DNA of 64,000 nt from Bipolaris cookei (GCA_002286855.1 NRSV01000039.1:284056-348055), one strand, 5' to 3'; counted from the first letter of the stretch, positions 43,230 to 55,604 are shown. Made by a program: numbers and translations. Notes: a model not told the origin generated them from the letters alone.

Positions 43230-44317
43230 GCGAACGTTTTGCTTTGTAGGCAGAGACGCTAACTTGGTTTTAAAATACTCTGGAACAATGTAGGCCTCAC
43301 AATAGTAGTGAACATCATTAATGCTTATCTCTCACACTAGAGACTGTACATGGACCGCCCCAAAGCTGGAGCATGTGCTATGTGCAGTGTCTGCGGCATT
43401 CTGGTTCTAATGAGCTTCGATATCACTCTAACGGTTCTATGTGACGAATTATCATAGCGCCCTATCTTACACAAAGGCATCGAGCTATATAATTAACTGA
43501 CGTTAGGTAACTAACTAATTTTTCAATATGTCTTACTTTGTGGCCACCCTCGGCCTCACTTTTTCAAGTAAAACTTTTGCAGAGTTAAATTCAGAATGTG
43601 GTTAGTTGGTGAAGTTGGTAAGATTGATATTTTAGTACCTCAATCACTGCGTTCCTTGTAACTGTTGTGTGGTTAATGTGTGACACCCAGATTGTGAGAT
43701 AAAGATACCAGCCATGCTGTTTACACAGCGCGCTTGCTCTCTATGTCACTAGGGATGCATCCCGTAATGCCGTTCTCTATTAGTTAGTAAACTGGAAGAT
43801 CATATATCGCCTACAGGATATAGGAGAGCCAGTGCAGGACGTCCAAAATGTCTTAGGTTACGCATACTGGTCACAATAGAGGAACCAGAGGCAAACCAAG
43901 GTCTACTAGATATTTATGACTGGCAAAGTTCAGGATAAGACAAAAGGTAACAAGCAACTAGCACGTACCGTGATCCTCGTATTCTCCCGCCGTGTAGTCA
44001 TTCATGCTTACAACTACTTAGTTATAAGCCTTTTACATTGGAAACGTCAACAGGTTTTGAATGTTGGTATGCTCACTAGTCAGCAGCATAAGGGGAGCGT
44101 AATCACTTTAGTTAGCTATGTTTTCTATCGGAAGGAGTGACCAAAGACTAGGTATCTGTCTCCCAGACCATTCGCGACTATCGACTCTTCGCACAACGTT
44201 GGGTCTATCGTGACCTACAAGCGTTCTCGCTTTTAAAAAGACTAAAAACATCATATTTTTGTAGTAAATCCTTCTGCTTCTCATTCCAAATACAATCAGA
44301 AGTCCGCAACTGAAAGC
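43230..44317. other. Divergent intergenic region; nothing recognised
   Basis: About 1.1 kb between the F-box-like gene (minus) and the MFS gene (plus); should carry both promoters. No repeat or RNA could be supported. Confidence 0.45.
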
Positions 44318-46212
44318 ATGGCGGCGCCAGCTACTATGCTGCGGGTATTGCTGCTTAGTTCCACTTTCCTGGTTGCTATTGATGCTACCGGTATCGTTCT
44401 TGCGGTTTCTGTAAGTTGTTGCTTGTACCTCCAGATACGCACCCGAATCTAAGACAGTACACAATAGACCATCACGGCAGACCTCGGAGGTAATGCCACC
44501 GAGAGCTTCTGGGTAGGAGCTTCGTATTTGCTTTCCATGTGCTTGGTGCAGCCTATCGTTTCCCGACTCGTTGATGTATTCCTCTTCAAAAGCCTTGTTC
44601 TGGCATCTATCGTGATGCTGGGCACTGGGTCGCTTCTCTGCGAGAGCGCGGATGGATTGCCGCTACTGCTAATAGGACGCACTGTGCAGGGCCTTGGCGC
44701 TGGAGGGCTCACGATGCTCTGTTATGCCGTCTATGGCCAAATGAATAAGCTGAGTGGGCCCAAATCTCCGAATGCACTCAAGTTTTTAGCTGCAATCAGT
44801 CTTTTCGTCGCCGCTGGCACCATCTGCGGTCCTTTCATTGGCGCTGCGCTAAGCAACAACCATCAATGGGTAACGAATGTCCCCCTGCTCCAAAGACGTG
44901 AGCTGACCACCATATTAGCGCTGGATTTTTCGTCTCAACATATCCACGTGCATTGTACTTGGTGTGCTTGTATACAACAGTAGCGACGTCCCTGGCCGAG
45001 ACACTTCGACCGCAGAACCCAGAGCCTCTGCGCGCAACAGCAGGGATGTTCCCAATACTAAACCTCCTACTGAAAAACTTTCAGATCTGGTTTTTATAGA
45101 TATAATACTCTTTATAATGTTTGTCGTACCACTGCTCGTGGGCCTGAGCTTTGCTGGTAGCCTCTATCGATGGAATGAATGGCAAGTGATTGCACCGATC
45201 GCCACTGGAGGCGTCTTCCTTTTGCTGCTTATCGTCAGGGAACTGTGGTCAGCCAGCGCTTCATATCCGCTAGGAAGCAGAGATTTTTCCGGTGAACCTT
45301 TACATGGTCTGAAGCTGCTCAAAGAAAGACAAAGTATCATCATTTTTGGGGGTGCCTTTTGGCTAGGATTGCTTGTAGGTCTCCATGCAGCTCCGGGAAC
45401 ATGTTTCATCTAACGCACCGCAGATGTACGCGCTACTCTTCTTTCTTCTTATATACTACCGAGTTGTCAAGAAGCGGTCTGCGATCACTACGGCTATCTT
45501 CCTGTTGCCACAGACGCTAATGATGGCTCCGTGTGCCGGGGTTGTACTAATACTTGTGCGGTGGCTCCGACTGCACCACAGCAGCGCAGTTCTACTCGGC
45601 TGGTTCTGTACGGCGATTGGAATGGGTCTGCTAGCCTTGCTCGGTGCAGAGAAGTCGGCTGCATCAGATGTATCCCTGAACCTGCTCTCCGGGTTCGGCA
45701 TTGGCGTTCTTCTGCCAGCCTTAGCATATAGCGCTCAAGAAAGCACCGGCGTGGAGAAAGCGACCATGGCTTTCGTCTTCACACGCTACTTGGGAAGTGC
45801 CTCAGGCCTAGTCATTGTCGGGCTTGTGTTTCAGCGCGTGTTGCGAAGCAATCTTGGATCGACCAAATTCAGCAGCGAGGCTGACAACATGACCAGATAT
45901 GCCACCAGGTTTATGTACTCGATCCAGCAGATGTCGAGCCCGGAAGACAAGCAGATCCTGACTCAAGTAACTGAGACGTCTTTGCGCACAGTATGGCTAG
46001 CCTTGTCACTCGTATCCCTCGCGATGTTTCTGCTGAGCTTTGGGTCATTCGTAATGGGTAGAGAAGCGCAGGGGCGAGAAAGCCAGATGAGTGGACGAAG
46101 CACTGACAGCGTGTCATCGTCTTCTAACACCTTGGAGATTTCTATTCCTGATATGAATTTATTAAAAGAGTGCGCCATGATTCCAGAAACGTCCCTTGAT
46201 AGGAGGGAATAG
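44318..46212 (+). CDS. MFS transporter, DHA2-type (14 TMS drug:H+ antiporter), 579 aa
   Basis: Four exons, 44318-44410, 44468-44869, 44919-45374 and 45424-46212, all phase-0 junctions with 49-57-bp introns (GTAAGT, GTAACG, GTAGGT donors). The splice at 44870/44919 restores NNHQWRWIFRLNI, the usual loop after the sixth segment, and that at 45375/45424 joins two membrane segments. Typical DHA2 features: LVAIDATGIVLAVSTI in segment 1, FWVGASYLLSMCLVQP, and GRTVQGLGAGG. The hydrophobic pattern fits about 14 segments, with a hydrophilic loop (DTSTAEPRASARNS) between the sixth and seventh, and a Ser-rich cytosolic tail. Substrate is unknown; family members export toxins, drugs or siderophores. Intact by sequence. 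Confidence 0.88.
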
Positions 46213-46753
46213 CTGTAAAGTTGCGGTTGCGCACAAGAGAGGTAAGGTTATCGATCGTCTGTTCAATACCGAGTGAGCTATTTCCGCTATTACAGAATTG
46301 ATTATCAATATGGTGTCCCTTGGTTGCGCGTACTCCTGCTTTCATAAATTATATATCCGCGCATATGTGAAGCACGCTGCCATGATTTTTTGATTCAGCT
46401 GCAATATGCAGCAAGAGAGATGATGTCCATGTAGGCACAAAACTACGAGCGTTGTGTACTGAATGCAGCCATATATCAAGGACTAGCAGGTGTTCTCAAA
46501 CTAAATCATAGCGTGCTGTCACCACTGTCTACGAAGTGTTCTAAAGCTAGTATATTGTGACCGGAAAAGACCTAGTAGTACCCAGGTCCTAGTAGTCTGG
46601 CTCTCAGGACCCACCTACCTGCCTCCAATGCTTATAACGGATTATAAGCTGGCCCTATGGCCAGCGGCTCCTTACTATAGGCCCCGATAGTTACTATCGC
46701 GTTCTTCTTCTCCACTTAGCTGACAAGGACCAAACATGATGACAGCCCGGACG
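46213..46753. other. 3' flank of the MFS gene; nothing recognised
   Basis: About 540 bases. A cluster of short palindromic words (for example GGCCCTATGGCC near 46650) is present, but no element could be bounded. Confidence 0.35.
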
Positions 46754-46761
46754 GTGGCGAT

Positions 46762-47396
46762 TTATCTCACTAGTCCGACGCTGCACCGTACCCACGTGAT
46801 AACTCAAGCACATGATAGTACAGGCACGTGATAGCTTACGAGTTGGAGTTACGGCGCAGCGTCTGAGGAAAAATGGTTCCGACTTTGGTGAGAGCAGAAC
46901 GAAAAAATCGATTTCTCACCAAATCAGTGCCTCATTACTCCACCACCACGAAGAATAACCAGCTAGGGCAAACTCACATAATAAAATATAAGAAAAATAA
47001 CCACCTCAGCATATTTTTAAATGCTCAATAATGCGCGTTGCATGCAAAGTGTCCTCTGGAAAAACAGGGGCACTTGCTCTTTTTTAAGCATTTTTACGCC
47101 GAGATTGCCCTTCTCGACAGAGAAATGCAAAAAAACCTACTACAGTATATCCGTTATATAGTAAATATCCACCTCCTGCATCGCGCTGTCTGATATCTGA
47201 TGGCGGTGGTGGAGATGTACTGTAAGGGAGGAAAAAGCCAGCTGTCACCAAAATCTTGCGCGGCTCCCGCCAAATCACGAACCATTTCTCCTCAGACGCT
47301 CTGCGGAGCCAGCTACTCGTGAGCTGTCACGTGTCTATAATATTACGTGCTTGGCTTATCACGTGGCCCCAGCAGATCGTCTGACTAGTGAGATAA
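46762..47396. mobile_element. Non-autonomous element with long terminal inverted repeats (635 bp)
   Basis: The ends, TTATCTCACTAGTC at both termini, begin imperfect inverted repeats of at least 120-140 bp, which include CACGTGATA..CAAGCAC, CACGTGAxAGCT, and AGCGTCTGAGGA.AAATGGTTC on each arm. They are flanked by GTGGCGAT (46754-46761) and GCGGCGAT (47397-47404), an 8-bp target duplication with one mismatch. The AT-rich centre has no coding capacity. Long inverted repeats suggest a MULE-type element and an 8-bp duplication also fits hAT, so the superfamily is not settled. Confidence 0.85.
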
Positions 47397-47404
47397 GCGG
47401 CGAT

Positions 47405-49649
47405 GGCAGCGATAGCGGTGATGGGTAGCGTGATACTTTTCGACACGAGCCAAATGCTGGTCTGTGCGACCGGATCTGACACTTTCACGTTTACAGTCAC
47501 TTGCATTAGTGTCAGGTTCTTCCCAAGCGAAAACGCTTACTGTCCCCCGCCAAAACGCTCTTACATGCGTCATGCTCACACCTGTTACTAGAAGAAACGG
47601 CAGGGGCAACAAACAAAGTCTGCTGTACCTACGTCTTCCAAGGATGAGCCCGCCTGGATGTGCTGAGCTGGCATCATCGCATTCAGAGTGCATGCGCCAG
47701 CGTAAGCATCTTCCTCGACGAGGCCAGCGACACTCTTTGACTTCCTACTGGCCCAGGCGAAATACCGGCGGGCGGTGTACGATGACCGAAATTTTGGCCG
47801 TGCTGTACTCCAGTCGTTGAAGTGTCATCGTGGCAGGCTGCAAGCGATGTAGAGAAGAGTGCATAATTAGCTAACTTACATGATTTTCTTGCTGCAAAAC
47901 GGCTCATGGTCATGACATACTCACCACAATCTCGGTCTTAACTGAACACGCGCAACACCACAATGGTGTCGGGTTGAAAAGCTCGACTAGATACAACTGG
48001 AGTCGCGCTCGCTTCCACAGAAGAAAAACAGCATTTCGCACGATCCGGATACACAATGAATGTCCCTCGTCATGGCCACGGCCGCAAACGGCGTCCGTTA
48101 CATCCCATATAACCGATACTTGAATTACCTCGACAACAAATTTAGCTTCCGTTACGACCTGTTCTGCCTCGACAGCTGATTCGTCAATCACAAACTGTCT
48201 TGCCATGCATGATCTACGATGTGGAGCTAGTCAGAAGATATATACATAAAGCCGCCGCGAAGAATTGCCAAAAATACAGCCCTTAGACACACAATATAGG
48301 TGTTGGTAGGTAATACGATGAGCTGACCGCTTCTTCTGCTCTGCACATTTCATTCCTGCTAAACCGCAAGGCGGTCTTACACTAGTATGAACCGTGGCGC
48401 ACACAAACCATGGCTATAGAGGCATATCCAGAAGCCCGTGGCGCCCCAATATGTTCTTTGCCATATCCGACGATTGCACTAGGAGACCAACGAAACGAAA
48501 GCGCCACGGTCGACATCACCAATCGTTGATTGTCGGTGCTCACGCAGCACGCACAGGCAGGGGAAAATGTGGTCGTGAGCACGGAGCGACAGTGCAGGAG
48601 ACGAAAGGCAATTCTAAGGGTGAGATTGATCTGCATGCTTAGGCCAACGGACCACTCAGCAGAATCCTGAGTTACCGACAAAACTTGGACTTGATAGTTG
48701 TGAGCTGACTAGTTAACGGCACAGTTGTTCTCGAAAACATGGTTGTGATTCCGATGTTTAGGCGAACAAGAAGCAAGCGTGATAACGGCAGAGGCATCTA
48801 GGCTGGAGCTCGAATTGTTGCAGGTCCTGCAAAAATGCGGCGCAGCATTCTGATGATATTGACGGTAATCAGGATTATGAAGGTGATACTGGGGTTTGCT
48901 GGTAATAGCTTTGTAACTAGTATGTGGAGACGCTAAAAATGATGACCAGGCTCGTCTTCGGGTGACTTTGTCCTTGGTTTATCCGAGAAATACTAGTTAG
49001 ACTGTTCTTGGCAGTCCCAACGGAAGCTACACTATGTACAGTATAGCTCGTGATTTCTACTCTAGCCTAGTATGTCACCCCTTTACATACTTACAAAACT
49101 CTAGCCTATCACTACAGTATCCGCGGAGTTGATCGGGATAGCCCCGGTGTGTTGACGCGTTTGATTTACCGCCAACCACTGACGTTTGATGCACGACCCA
49201 CATTTCATTTCACTGGCACAAGATGTGAGTGGCGAGACTGGCGCGTGGCTCCCGGAATTGCCGAGGCGGCGTTCCCCGGCCCTCGAGGCGATGGCGTAAG
49301 CTACCACGCTTGTCCCCAGCCGGCAGAGTTGCCAAGATAACATGCAGACAATCGTTCCGCGCCCTTGCAGATTAATTTTCCAGTCTGCGGAGTGTTCTTG
49401 GGTCCCGGCACGATGGACAGCACGTGCACGGACTCTACACGGCCTAACCATCTCTCCTTCTATTACCGACTTCAGCACTAACCTCATCCGGTTCATACTT
49501 GTCACGAAATCGTGCGAGGCTGCTGTGCCGCAAAGACGCAGAACATGACTCCGGATGATTCAAGGAAGGTGTTGGAATCCACTGTGAACGAAAAGCAGGA
49601 CCGATAGGCTCACTGCGATTGCGAGCAGGGGCCGTCATTGGAAACACCA
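47405..49649. other. Gene-poor stretch; weak frames only
   Basis: About 2.2 kb. The best frame is a 98-codon minus-strand one (47910-48206, starts MARQFVIDESAVEAEQ) that could splice (GTGAGT donor near 47919) to a downstream frame, but no domain is recognisable. Frames at 48382-48681 and 49101-49505 also lack support. No shared repeat was recognised before the MITE at 49652. Confidence 0.4.
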
Positions 49650-49651
49650 TA

Positions 49652-49845
49652 CAGTCGCTAGCGATTGCGGCTTCACCCCTGTAGGCAGCATTCCAAAAGT
49701 CCAGTCATTAGAAGATCGAGGATTGACCAATCATACTGATAGTTCTATTGCTGACTTCTTGTACTAAGCTACATAAGGAAGGTGGGGCTGCTCAAATCCG
49801 TTGCGCAGCTGTGCGTAAGGGTGAAGCCGCAATCGCTAACGACTG
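49652..49845. mobile_element. MITE, 194 bp, CAGT ends, TA-flanked
   Basis: Inverted repeats of about 27 bp with one mismatch: CAGTCGCTAGCGATTGCGGC from the left, CAGTCGTTAGCGATTGCGGC from the right, both continuing TTCACCC. TA at 49650-49651 and 49846-49847. CAGT at the tip plus a TA target duplication is the pogo/Tc1-type signature. Pieces of the same unit reappear near 52925-53093. Confidence 0.8.
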
Positions 49846-49847
49846 TA

Positions 49848-50923
49848 TGGCGGAGCTAGAAGCGTCGAAAATTGGTGAGTCTTGTCGGGTAGCAGTGATT
49901 AGGTAGTTAGACTCGATGGTCAAATACAATTAAGGCGAAACTGATTGTATCACCTTGTCACCATGAACGACTGTTGAGCTGTCGGAAGTTATAGGGATTT
50001 AAGACTTCGATTTAGATCATAACGAAGTGATGAGCATGCAACAGGTCAAAAGGATACTGTTACGGCCAAGAGAGGTTCGAGTGGCAAGCCGCCGCTAGTC
50101 TAAATACGGGCGGGATCACAGAGCCTATTGATACGATGTCGCTCCGTCACGACCAATCAAATCTTCCATATTTGTTTAGACCATCGGTGTCCCATATTGA
50201 TAGCTCGACGGATCGAAGTCTGAACTATTGAGGGCTTATTGCGGGGCTGTTGAGGCGATGATTTGTAATGCCCCTCAAATAGTACGGCTCATCCAAGTTC
50301 CGTTTCTCTGCGCCACACCAGGAGCCTCCAACACCTTTGAGCCCCATTCGTTCTGAACAGAACAACATCTCCATCTACTCGGTAGAGTAGGCATGCATTC
50401 ATCCGAACACTCTGGACGCACTATTCCCACGTCATCTTTTACATGTTCAGCGTCATCTATATACACAGGCATGCGTAATAATTGTTTATTCTCATCATCT
50501 TTTGTTCCGTTTGCGTACAAGTGGCACCGTCCGAACAAGGCGTACTTCGCCAAGCGCCCCCGCTGCGAGGCTGACGACCTAGAGCAGAGGCTGATGTTTC
50601 CTGCCATTCTGGCCAATAGAAATTTCTGGGTTGTAAAATCTATAAGCAGGATACATGTGTTCCCGAAAAAACCACACCGTGAGTTGGCGGTCTACGGGCC
50701 ATCACGCTATCGTCAGAACCACCAGTTGCCGTCTGAGACATGGTCATCAAGTTGGAAAGATGAACTTGAGCATCGAAGTATAAGTATATTGCCATAGCAC
50801 ACATTTTGAAGAATCATCTCCTTACTCACAATCAATAACTCATACTTCAATCTCCTTTTCTTTCCTCTTTTCCTTATCTCATTTTCCTTTACTGTCCAAG
50901 CCTTCGCTTCTTGATCAGTAATC
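49848..50923. other. Upstream region of the cupin gene; no other gene called
   Basis: About 1.1 kb. Overlapping frames on both strands at 50275-50797 show no domain. The pyrimidine-rich tract just before ATG 50924 (CTCCTTTTCTTTCCTC and similar) resembles a core promoter/leader of a well-expressed filamentous-fungal gene. Confidence 0.45.
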
Positions 50924-51780
50924 ATGTCTACCTTCACTAAAGTCATCGTCGCTGCCCTTACTCTTGGAGCTGTTCAAGCCCTTCCTCAAGCTCAGGGCCT
51001 CCCTACCGTCAGCGCTACCGCTACTACTACTACGGTCGCACCTCCGGCTTCTACTGCCAGCCAGGATGCTCTTTTTGATGACCTCTTCACTGCCCCTACG
51101 GCTATCAAGCGCTTCCAGAGGCTCCTCACTCAAGGGCAAACTCTCTTCACTGGAGATGCGTTGAGGAAGTTGGTCGTCTTTACCTTCGACAGAAACACGC
51201 CTCCTCCAGCAGGCGCCAAGGGTGGTGTCGCTGTTGTAGCTGTAAGTCCAGTAACATGCTAGCAGTAAGAACTTCATACTAACACCCCACCTAGAACATC
51301 GAGAGCTTCCCCATTCTCACCGGCCTCGGCATCAGCACCACAGTTGGTTTCCTCGCCCCTTGTGGAATCAACACTCCTCATGTTCACCCCCGCGCCACCG
51401 AATTCCTCACCCTCGTTGAAGGCAAAAACCTTGAGTTCGGCTACGTCCTCGAAAACGGCCTCGTCAAGGCCCGCGAGAATCCCGAAGTCGCCAGCTACCT
51501 GAACAAGTTCGAAGGCACTGTTTTCCCCCAAGGCTCCATCCACTTCCAGTTCAACAACAACTGCGACAACGTCACTTTCGTCGCTACCCTCAACTCCGAA
51601 GACCCAGGTACCAGCCAGGTTGCCCAGAACTTCTTTGCTCTCAACTCGGGTGTGCTCAATGCTACGCTGGGATTCCCTAGCTCCATCGACGCGTCCAACA
51701 TTGAGGAGTTTCGCAAGCAGATCCCTCCTAACCTAGCTCAGGACATGGATACCTGCCTTGCCAAGTGCAAGCGTCAGTAA
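50924..51780 (+). CDS. Spherulin-1/germin-like secreted cupin (267 aa)
   Basis: Exon 1 50924-51241, exon 2 51295-51780, 53-bp intron (GTAAGT donor, ACCTAG acceptor). MSTFTKVIVAALTLGAVQA is a clear signal peptide, cleaved before LPQ. After a Thr/Ala-rich segment, the germin-type cupin barrel follows: HVHPRATEFLTLVEG (metal-binding His-His-Glu motif) and FPQGSIHFQFNNN (second cupin motif; the usual final His is at the IHF position). The C-terminus has a CLAKC pair. Germin-like proteins bind manganese and include oxalate oxidase or superoxide-dismutating members; spherulins are stress-related. C-rich third-codon positions set it apart from its neighbours and suggest a well-expressed, conserved gene. 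Intact. Confidence 0.88.
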
Positions 51781-52400
51781 ATCTAGCGCACCCAGATAAG
51801 CAAGTGGGGTGGAGATGGTTTGGTGGTATGAGGATATGGCATTCATGATTGAGTATTCATAGCGATGGCGTTTTTACGATAATGATGGATTGTTTCGGGC
51901 TTTTTGATTACTGATTCTTCTTTTTATTTGAGCTTTTGCGTTAGACTGTTTGGCTTCTTGTTTATACTATCATTAGATATTATCAGAAAACACTTGTTTA
52001 GCAGGCTTGTTGCCTTGCTACCTCGACCTTTGCGCAATGCTACAAAATCCCACTAACGATAGAAGCGCATTGAGAAGCAAGAAGTGATGAACGTGCAACA
52101 TACATAAGAATATAGATATAGCTAGCGAATAATTAGTACAAGCAAGAATGTGACCGAAATGTTAGTCATCCAATAAACGGCATCAAAGCGCTTAAGGTTA
52201 TCACGGTATTATGCAAACACAAGGCGCAAGAAGCAAGCGCGATGGCAAGAAATGAATTCAACTTAACTCTTAACGACGAAGCAATATCCGTTCTCAAGCA
52301 GTTGGCAAAGATTTTGCTAGATCAATCAATCTTCTCCGTGGTACCTCTCTGTCTCTCGCGCTCGACAATCTCACCCCAGTGTGGGTCGTGAGCAGCATCG
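51781..52400. other. 3' flank; nothing recognised
   Basis: About 620 bases with no supported feature. Confidence 0.45.
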
Positions 52401-52450
52401 ATGTCTAAAATCAAACAAGACTCACTGTCCACGCGGGCGCAGAAGGGAAG

Positions 52451-52948
52451 TTGCGGCGCGACCATGAGGACTGGCTTATCTACAAGAGCGACTGTAGGAA
52501 CCTTGTGTTCCTGCGCAGCCCCGTGTTTCTGCCTAGCCCCTCAAACAGATCTGGCAAGCCAGCGTCATACTGTACTATCACAACCCCCACACTTATACGG
52601 TGGTTACGCTGGAACATTAACAAGTTCTGCGTTGGATTTGAGATGGTTTACAGCCTGAACGACCACCATTTCGTCACGTGGGAACACACTCGGATTATGC
52701 TCATGTTTCTGGGGTGTCTTCAATTTTCCTACTCTTCCGGCCTTATTCAGCGGGCCGGCGGCCTTTGGCATGATGTACGACTAGAGAGCGATGTCAACCG
52801 GTCAGACTGGCTGCGGAGATGCGAAGGTTTAGAGTTCCAGGACAACATGAGACGACGTGGCTATGCTTGGTTCATGAATAAAGTGGACTGGGAGACGATG
52901 ACGTTCCGGCACCCAGTACTCCTACACGTAGATGCGCAACGATTTTGA
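52451..52948 (+). pseudogene. Fragment of an unrecognised gene
   Basis: An open frame of about 165 codons with coding-like composition (KLRRDHEDWLIYKSDCRN, then HFVTWEHTRIMLMFLGCLQF, WFMNKVDWETM) but no convincing start: the first in-frame ATG is at 52853 and an upstream ATG at 52401 is in another phase. The frame ends inside repeat-derived DNA (from about 52925) that matches the MITE at 49652, so the natural C-terminus may be lost. Family unknown. Confidence 0.35.
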
Positions 52949-53093
52949 GCAGCCCCACCTTCCGTACATAACTTAGCGCGAGCATGCGAGCAGTCAGCTG
53001 CAGAGGATCAACATGGTTAGTCGATCTTCAATCTCATGATGACTAAACTCTTAGTATGCTGCTTGTAGAGGGGAAGCCGCAATTGCTAATCAC
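52925..53093 (-). repeat. Rearranged pieces of the CAGT-ended MITE
   Basis: Minus strand 52930-52980 carries GGAAGGTGGGGCTGCTCAAA, matching 49780-49802, and the plus strand 53067-53091 carries GAAGCCGCAATTGCTAATCACTG, close to the right arm at 49832-49845. The order and orientation differ from the intact copy, so it is a scrambled or partial copy. Confidence 0.6.
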
Positions 53094-53294
53094 TGTAGTA
53101 CGACATGTTAACGTCATTACCTACTAGCGTTAACTACTGTATGTACCACAAGAAGCGGGGCCGTCTATTCTTGGCTACGCGCCAATATGATCGTCACACA
53201 ATTGTGCGTAGTTATGCGCATTAAAAGCTCAAGAGTAACGCTATACCTTACTAGCTGTACTCAGTTTTGCCGCTACATTCAGAAACGTGGCGCT

Positions 53295-54186
53295 ATGTCA
53301 AAATCATCCAAGGACCTTCAGGCGATGCTCAAGCCGTTGCACCCACTGATAACCCTTCTAGATACGTCACGTATCCAACGCTCATTCCGTATACGACAAC
53401 AAGAAGCGAACGAAAAAGGACTGAGCTATGCTTTGTGGCTGGCGATTATGACAGCAACAGTGATTGGCATGGACTCTGGAGTGTCTATGGCGGCACTCTA
53501 TCATCATGTAACAGAATCGATGGATCTGGAAGATAGCATCGCCGTTGCAGAACTCATGCGAGAAATCGGTTTAAGCGGCATAGCTGTCGTCAGCGTACGT
53601 ACAATAATGTCTACTATAGGTTGGACTGACTGCTGATTGTAATAAGCTTCCGCAAATCATGGACATCCTCGCTGCATTCCGTGCTTCTCTGCCTCCGGCC
53701 GTCAGATCGTCTCTGGGCACAGTACCATTGTATTGTGTAAACGCCGACAACGTCGAATTCATCAATGAGCAAGGCAAGAAGCTTTGGGATTCTATCCACC
53801 ATCCGAAGGGAAGTGTTATTGAGCGCAAGTTAGCAGACGCTCATCCAGACCTTGCTAACTATGTTAAACACCATGTTTACGATGGAGTACTAGCACGGCA
53901 TCGTGACACAGTGATTGGACGCATAATGACCAGTCTGTGTGCCATTGCGTATTTGCGGGCGACTCGGCCATTCAGTCTGCAGCTAGTGGGTCATATCCAT
54001 AGTCTGAAGAAGACGTGGAAGGATGGATCTTGGAGATCGGATCCAGATGTAGGCTCGGAGGAGGGGATGCGGTGGCTCACCAGTGATGAAGGCTGCATCT
54101 GGGTACTAGATGTGGTAGACGAGCTTGTCCTGGAAATAGAGAGTGGGCGCAAAACCGGCCAAGCAATGAAAGTGGAGAAACTATGA
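53295..54186 (+). CDS. AhpD/carboxymuconolactone-decarboxylase-like protein (279 aa)
   Basis: Exon 1 53295-53594, exon 2 53647-54186, 52-bp intron (GTACGT donor, AATAAG acceptor); 280 codons. The first exon has the pattern FRIRQQEANEKGLSYALWLAIM followed by MAALYHHV and DSIAVAELMREIGLSG. The second has ILAAFRASLPPAV and a long helical part ending EEGMRWLTSDEGCIWVLDVVDELV. This matches my memory of a fungal AhpD-like protein family with mostly helical fold; the CxxC peroxidatic pair of true AhpD is not visible, so a redox activity should not be assumed. ATG 53295 is preferred to earlier in-frame codons because conservation seems to start there. Confidence 0.6.
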
Positions 54187-54716
54187 TAAGACGTAGTGGT
54201 GTCCATTTGACAATCTCGTGCTGGGCTGTGCTACAGATTTCATAGACTTCTATGCGGCCGAGTAAATCTGCAAGGGGAGGCGTGACCAGAATGGAAAGGG
54301 CCTAAAGTCGCGCTCAGAGCTAACGGTTTCTAAGATTGCTTTTCGGCTGATTTGTTCTTGGAAATGCGGAAATTGCAGTGTCGTCAACGCCTGCGCGCTG
54401 TGCACAATAGCGTCTCTTATCTAGACCGGCACTATACTATAGCGTTGCACTTGATACTTAATGTCCTCTTAAGAAAAGCGAAAAGTAAATGATAGAAAGC
54501 AAAGCCGCCCGTGGCGGTAAGGTGCTTAACGTGGTTGACCAACCTAATCAAACAGAGTGTGTGCAGCTGCATCTGAAGAGACAAGCAGATGACTCCTACA
54601 AAGGTGTGTGTGCAAAAGCTGGCAAGTACTATCACCTCAACGATAATGATCACCTCAATGATAACACGTAGCTTTTAGTACAAACATCTACCACAACAAC
54701 GCATAATTAAATAAAC
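54187..54716. other. Non-coding; short tandem repeat before the transposase
   Basis: About 530 bases. 54631-54667 holds two copies of CACCTCAAYGATAAYNAT. It may contain the damaged left end of the transposon that follows, but no terminal repeat could be defined. Confidence 0.4.
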
Positions 54717-54740
54717 TTGACTAGGCATATCGTTCTTACT

Positions 54741-55535
54741 ATGCCTAAGGTTAATAAGAGAAAGTCTATATATAAAGAAGAGGTGGTGGCATTGCAAAAG
54801 CACGCCGAAGCGTTACGCCTACTCCATCAACCTAACATTAAAAGCTATGCAACTACCCACAACTTGCCATATCAACGCCTGCGACGCGCCTATCTTAGAC
54901 TTCCGAATCGTTGTGATCGCGCTAAGCCACCTAATTTATACCGGCTTAACGAGTCTCAAGATTTCGCTCTTGAGTGGTATCTTGATGCTATCGATAATAT
55001 TGGCTTTGGTATTCATCGTGGACTAGTTGAGCAGCAGGCAAACTCACTCCTTGAAGATGCGTATACAGGACTAGATGAAGTTGCGTCTAAGGTTGGCAAG
55101 CTTTGGTCACGACGATGGCTCGCAAGACACCCGAAATATAGACGTGTAAAGGCAAAGTCAATTGAGGTACAGCGTAAGCTTGCCCAGGAGCCAGAAGCGC
55201 TCCTTGACTGGTATACTAGGCTTAAAGGCCTTATCCACGAGCGCGGTATCTTGCCTGGAGATATATATAATATGGAGGAAACAGGCTGCCGTATTGGTGT
55301 TGCAAAAGAGCAGTACTTATACACTAAAGATGGTCGTACGGTCTTTATCCACAACGCTAACAATCGCGAGCTTATTATCCTTGTTGAGTGTATCCGGGCG
55401 ACAGGCGAGGTTATTCCACGTCTTATCATAGTCAAAGCTGATACTATTATGGAGCATTGGATCGTAGATCTACCTGATGGGTATCTTGTAGGCGTGTCTG
55501 ATAGTGGATATAGCAACGATACACTTGCGAAGAAT
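54741..55535 (+). mobile_element. pogo-type transposase, N-terminal two thirds (truncated)
   Basis: ATG at 54741 (MPKVNKRKSIYKEEVVALQ) starts a frame with a Psq-like helix-turn-helix, then a CENP-B-type DNA-binding region (GIHRGLVEQQANSLL, SRRWLARHPKY), and the start of the DDE catalytic domain: DIYNMEETGCRIG, where the usual first catalytic Asp is Glu, and VSDSGYSNDTLA. Similarity stops at about 55533; the second and third catalytic residues are missing. A 24-base gap separates the transposase end from DNA leading to the ankyrin gene. This sequence is not close to the pogo copies at 3.2 and 8.5 kb. Confidence 0.75.
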
Positions 55536-55604
55536 TCGAAGTCACATATTTCATAGCCGGCATGAAGCGAAGGAGTAGGAGTAAACCAGCCCAAGGACCA
55601 CGAT

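Noticed and set aside
46540..46720. Element with palindromic words near the MFS gene end
   Set aside because: No paired ends or target duplication could be found.
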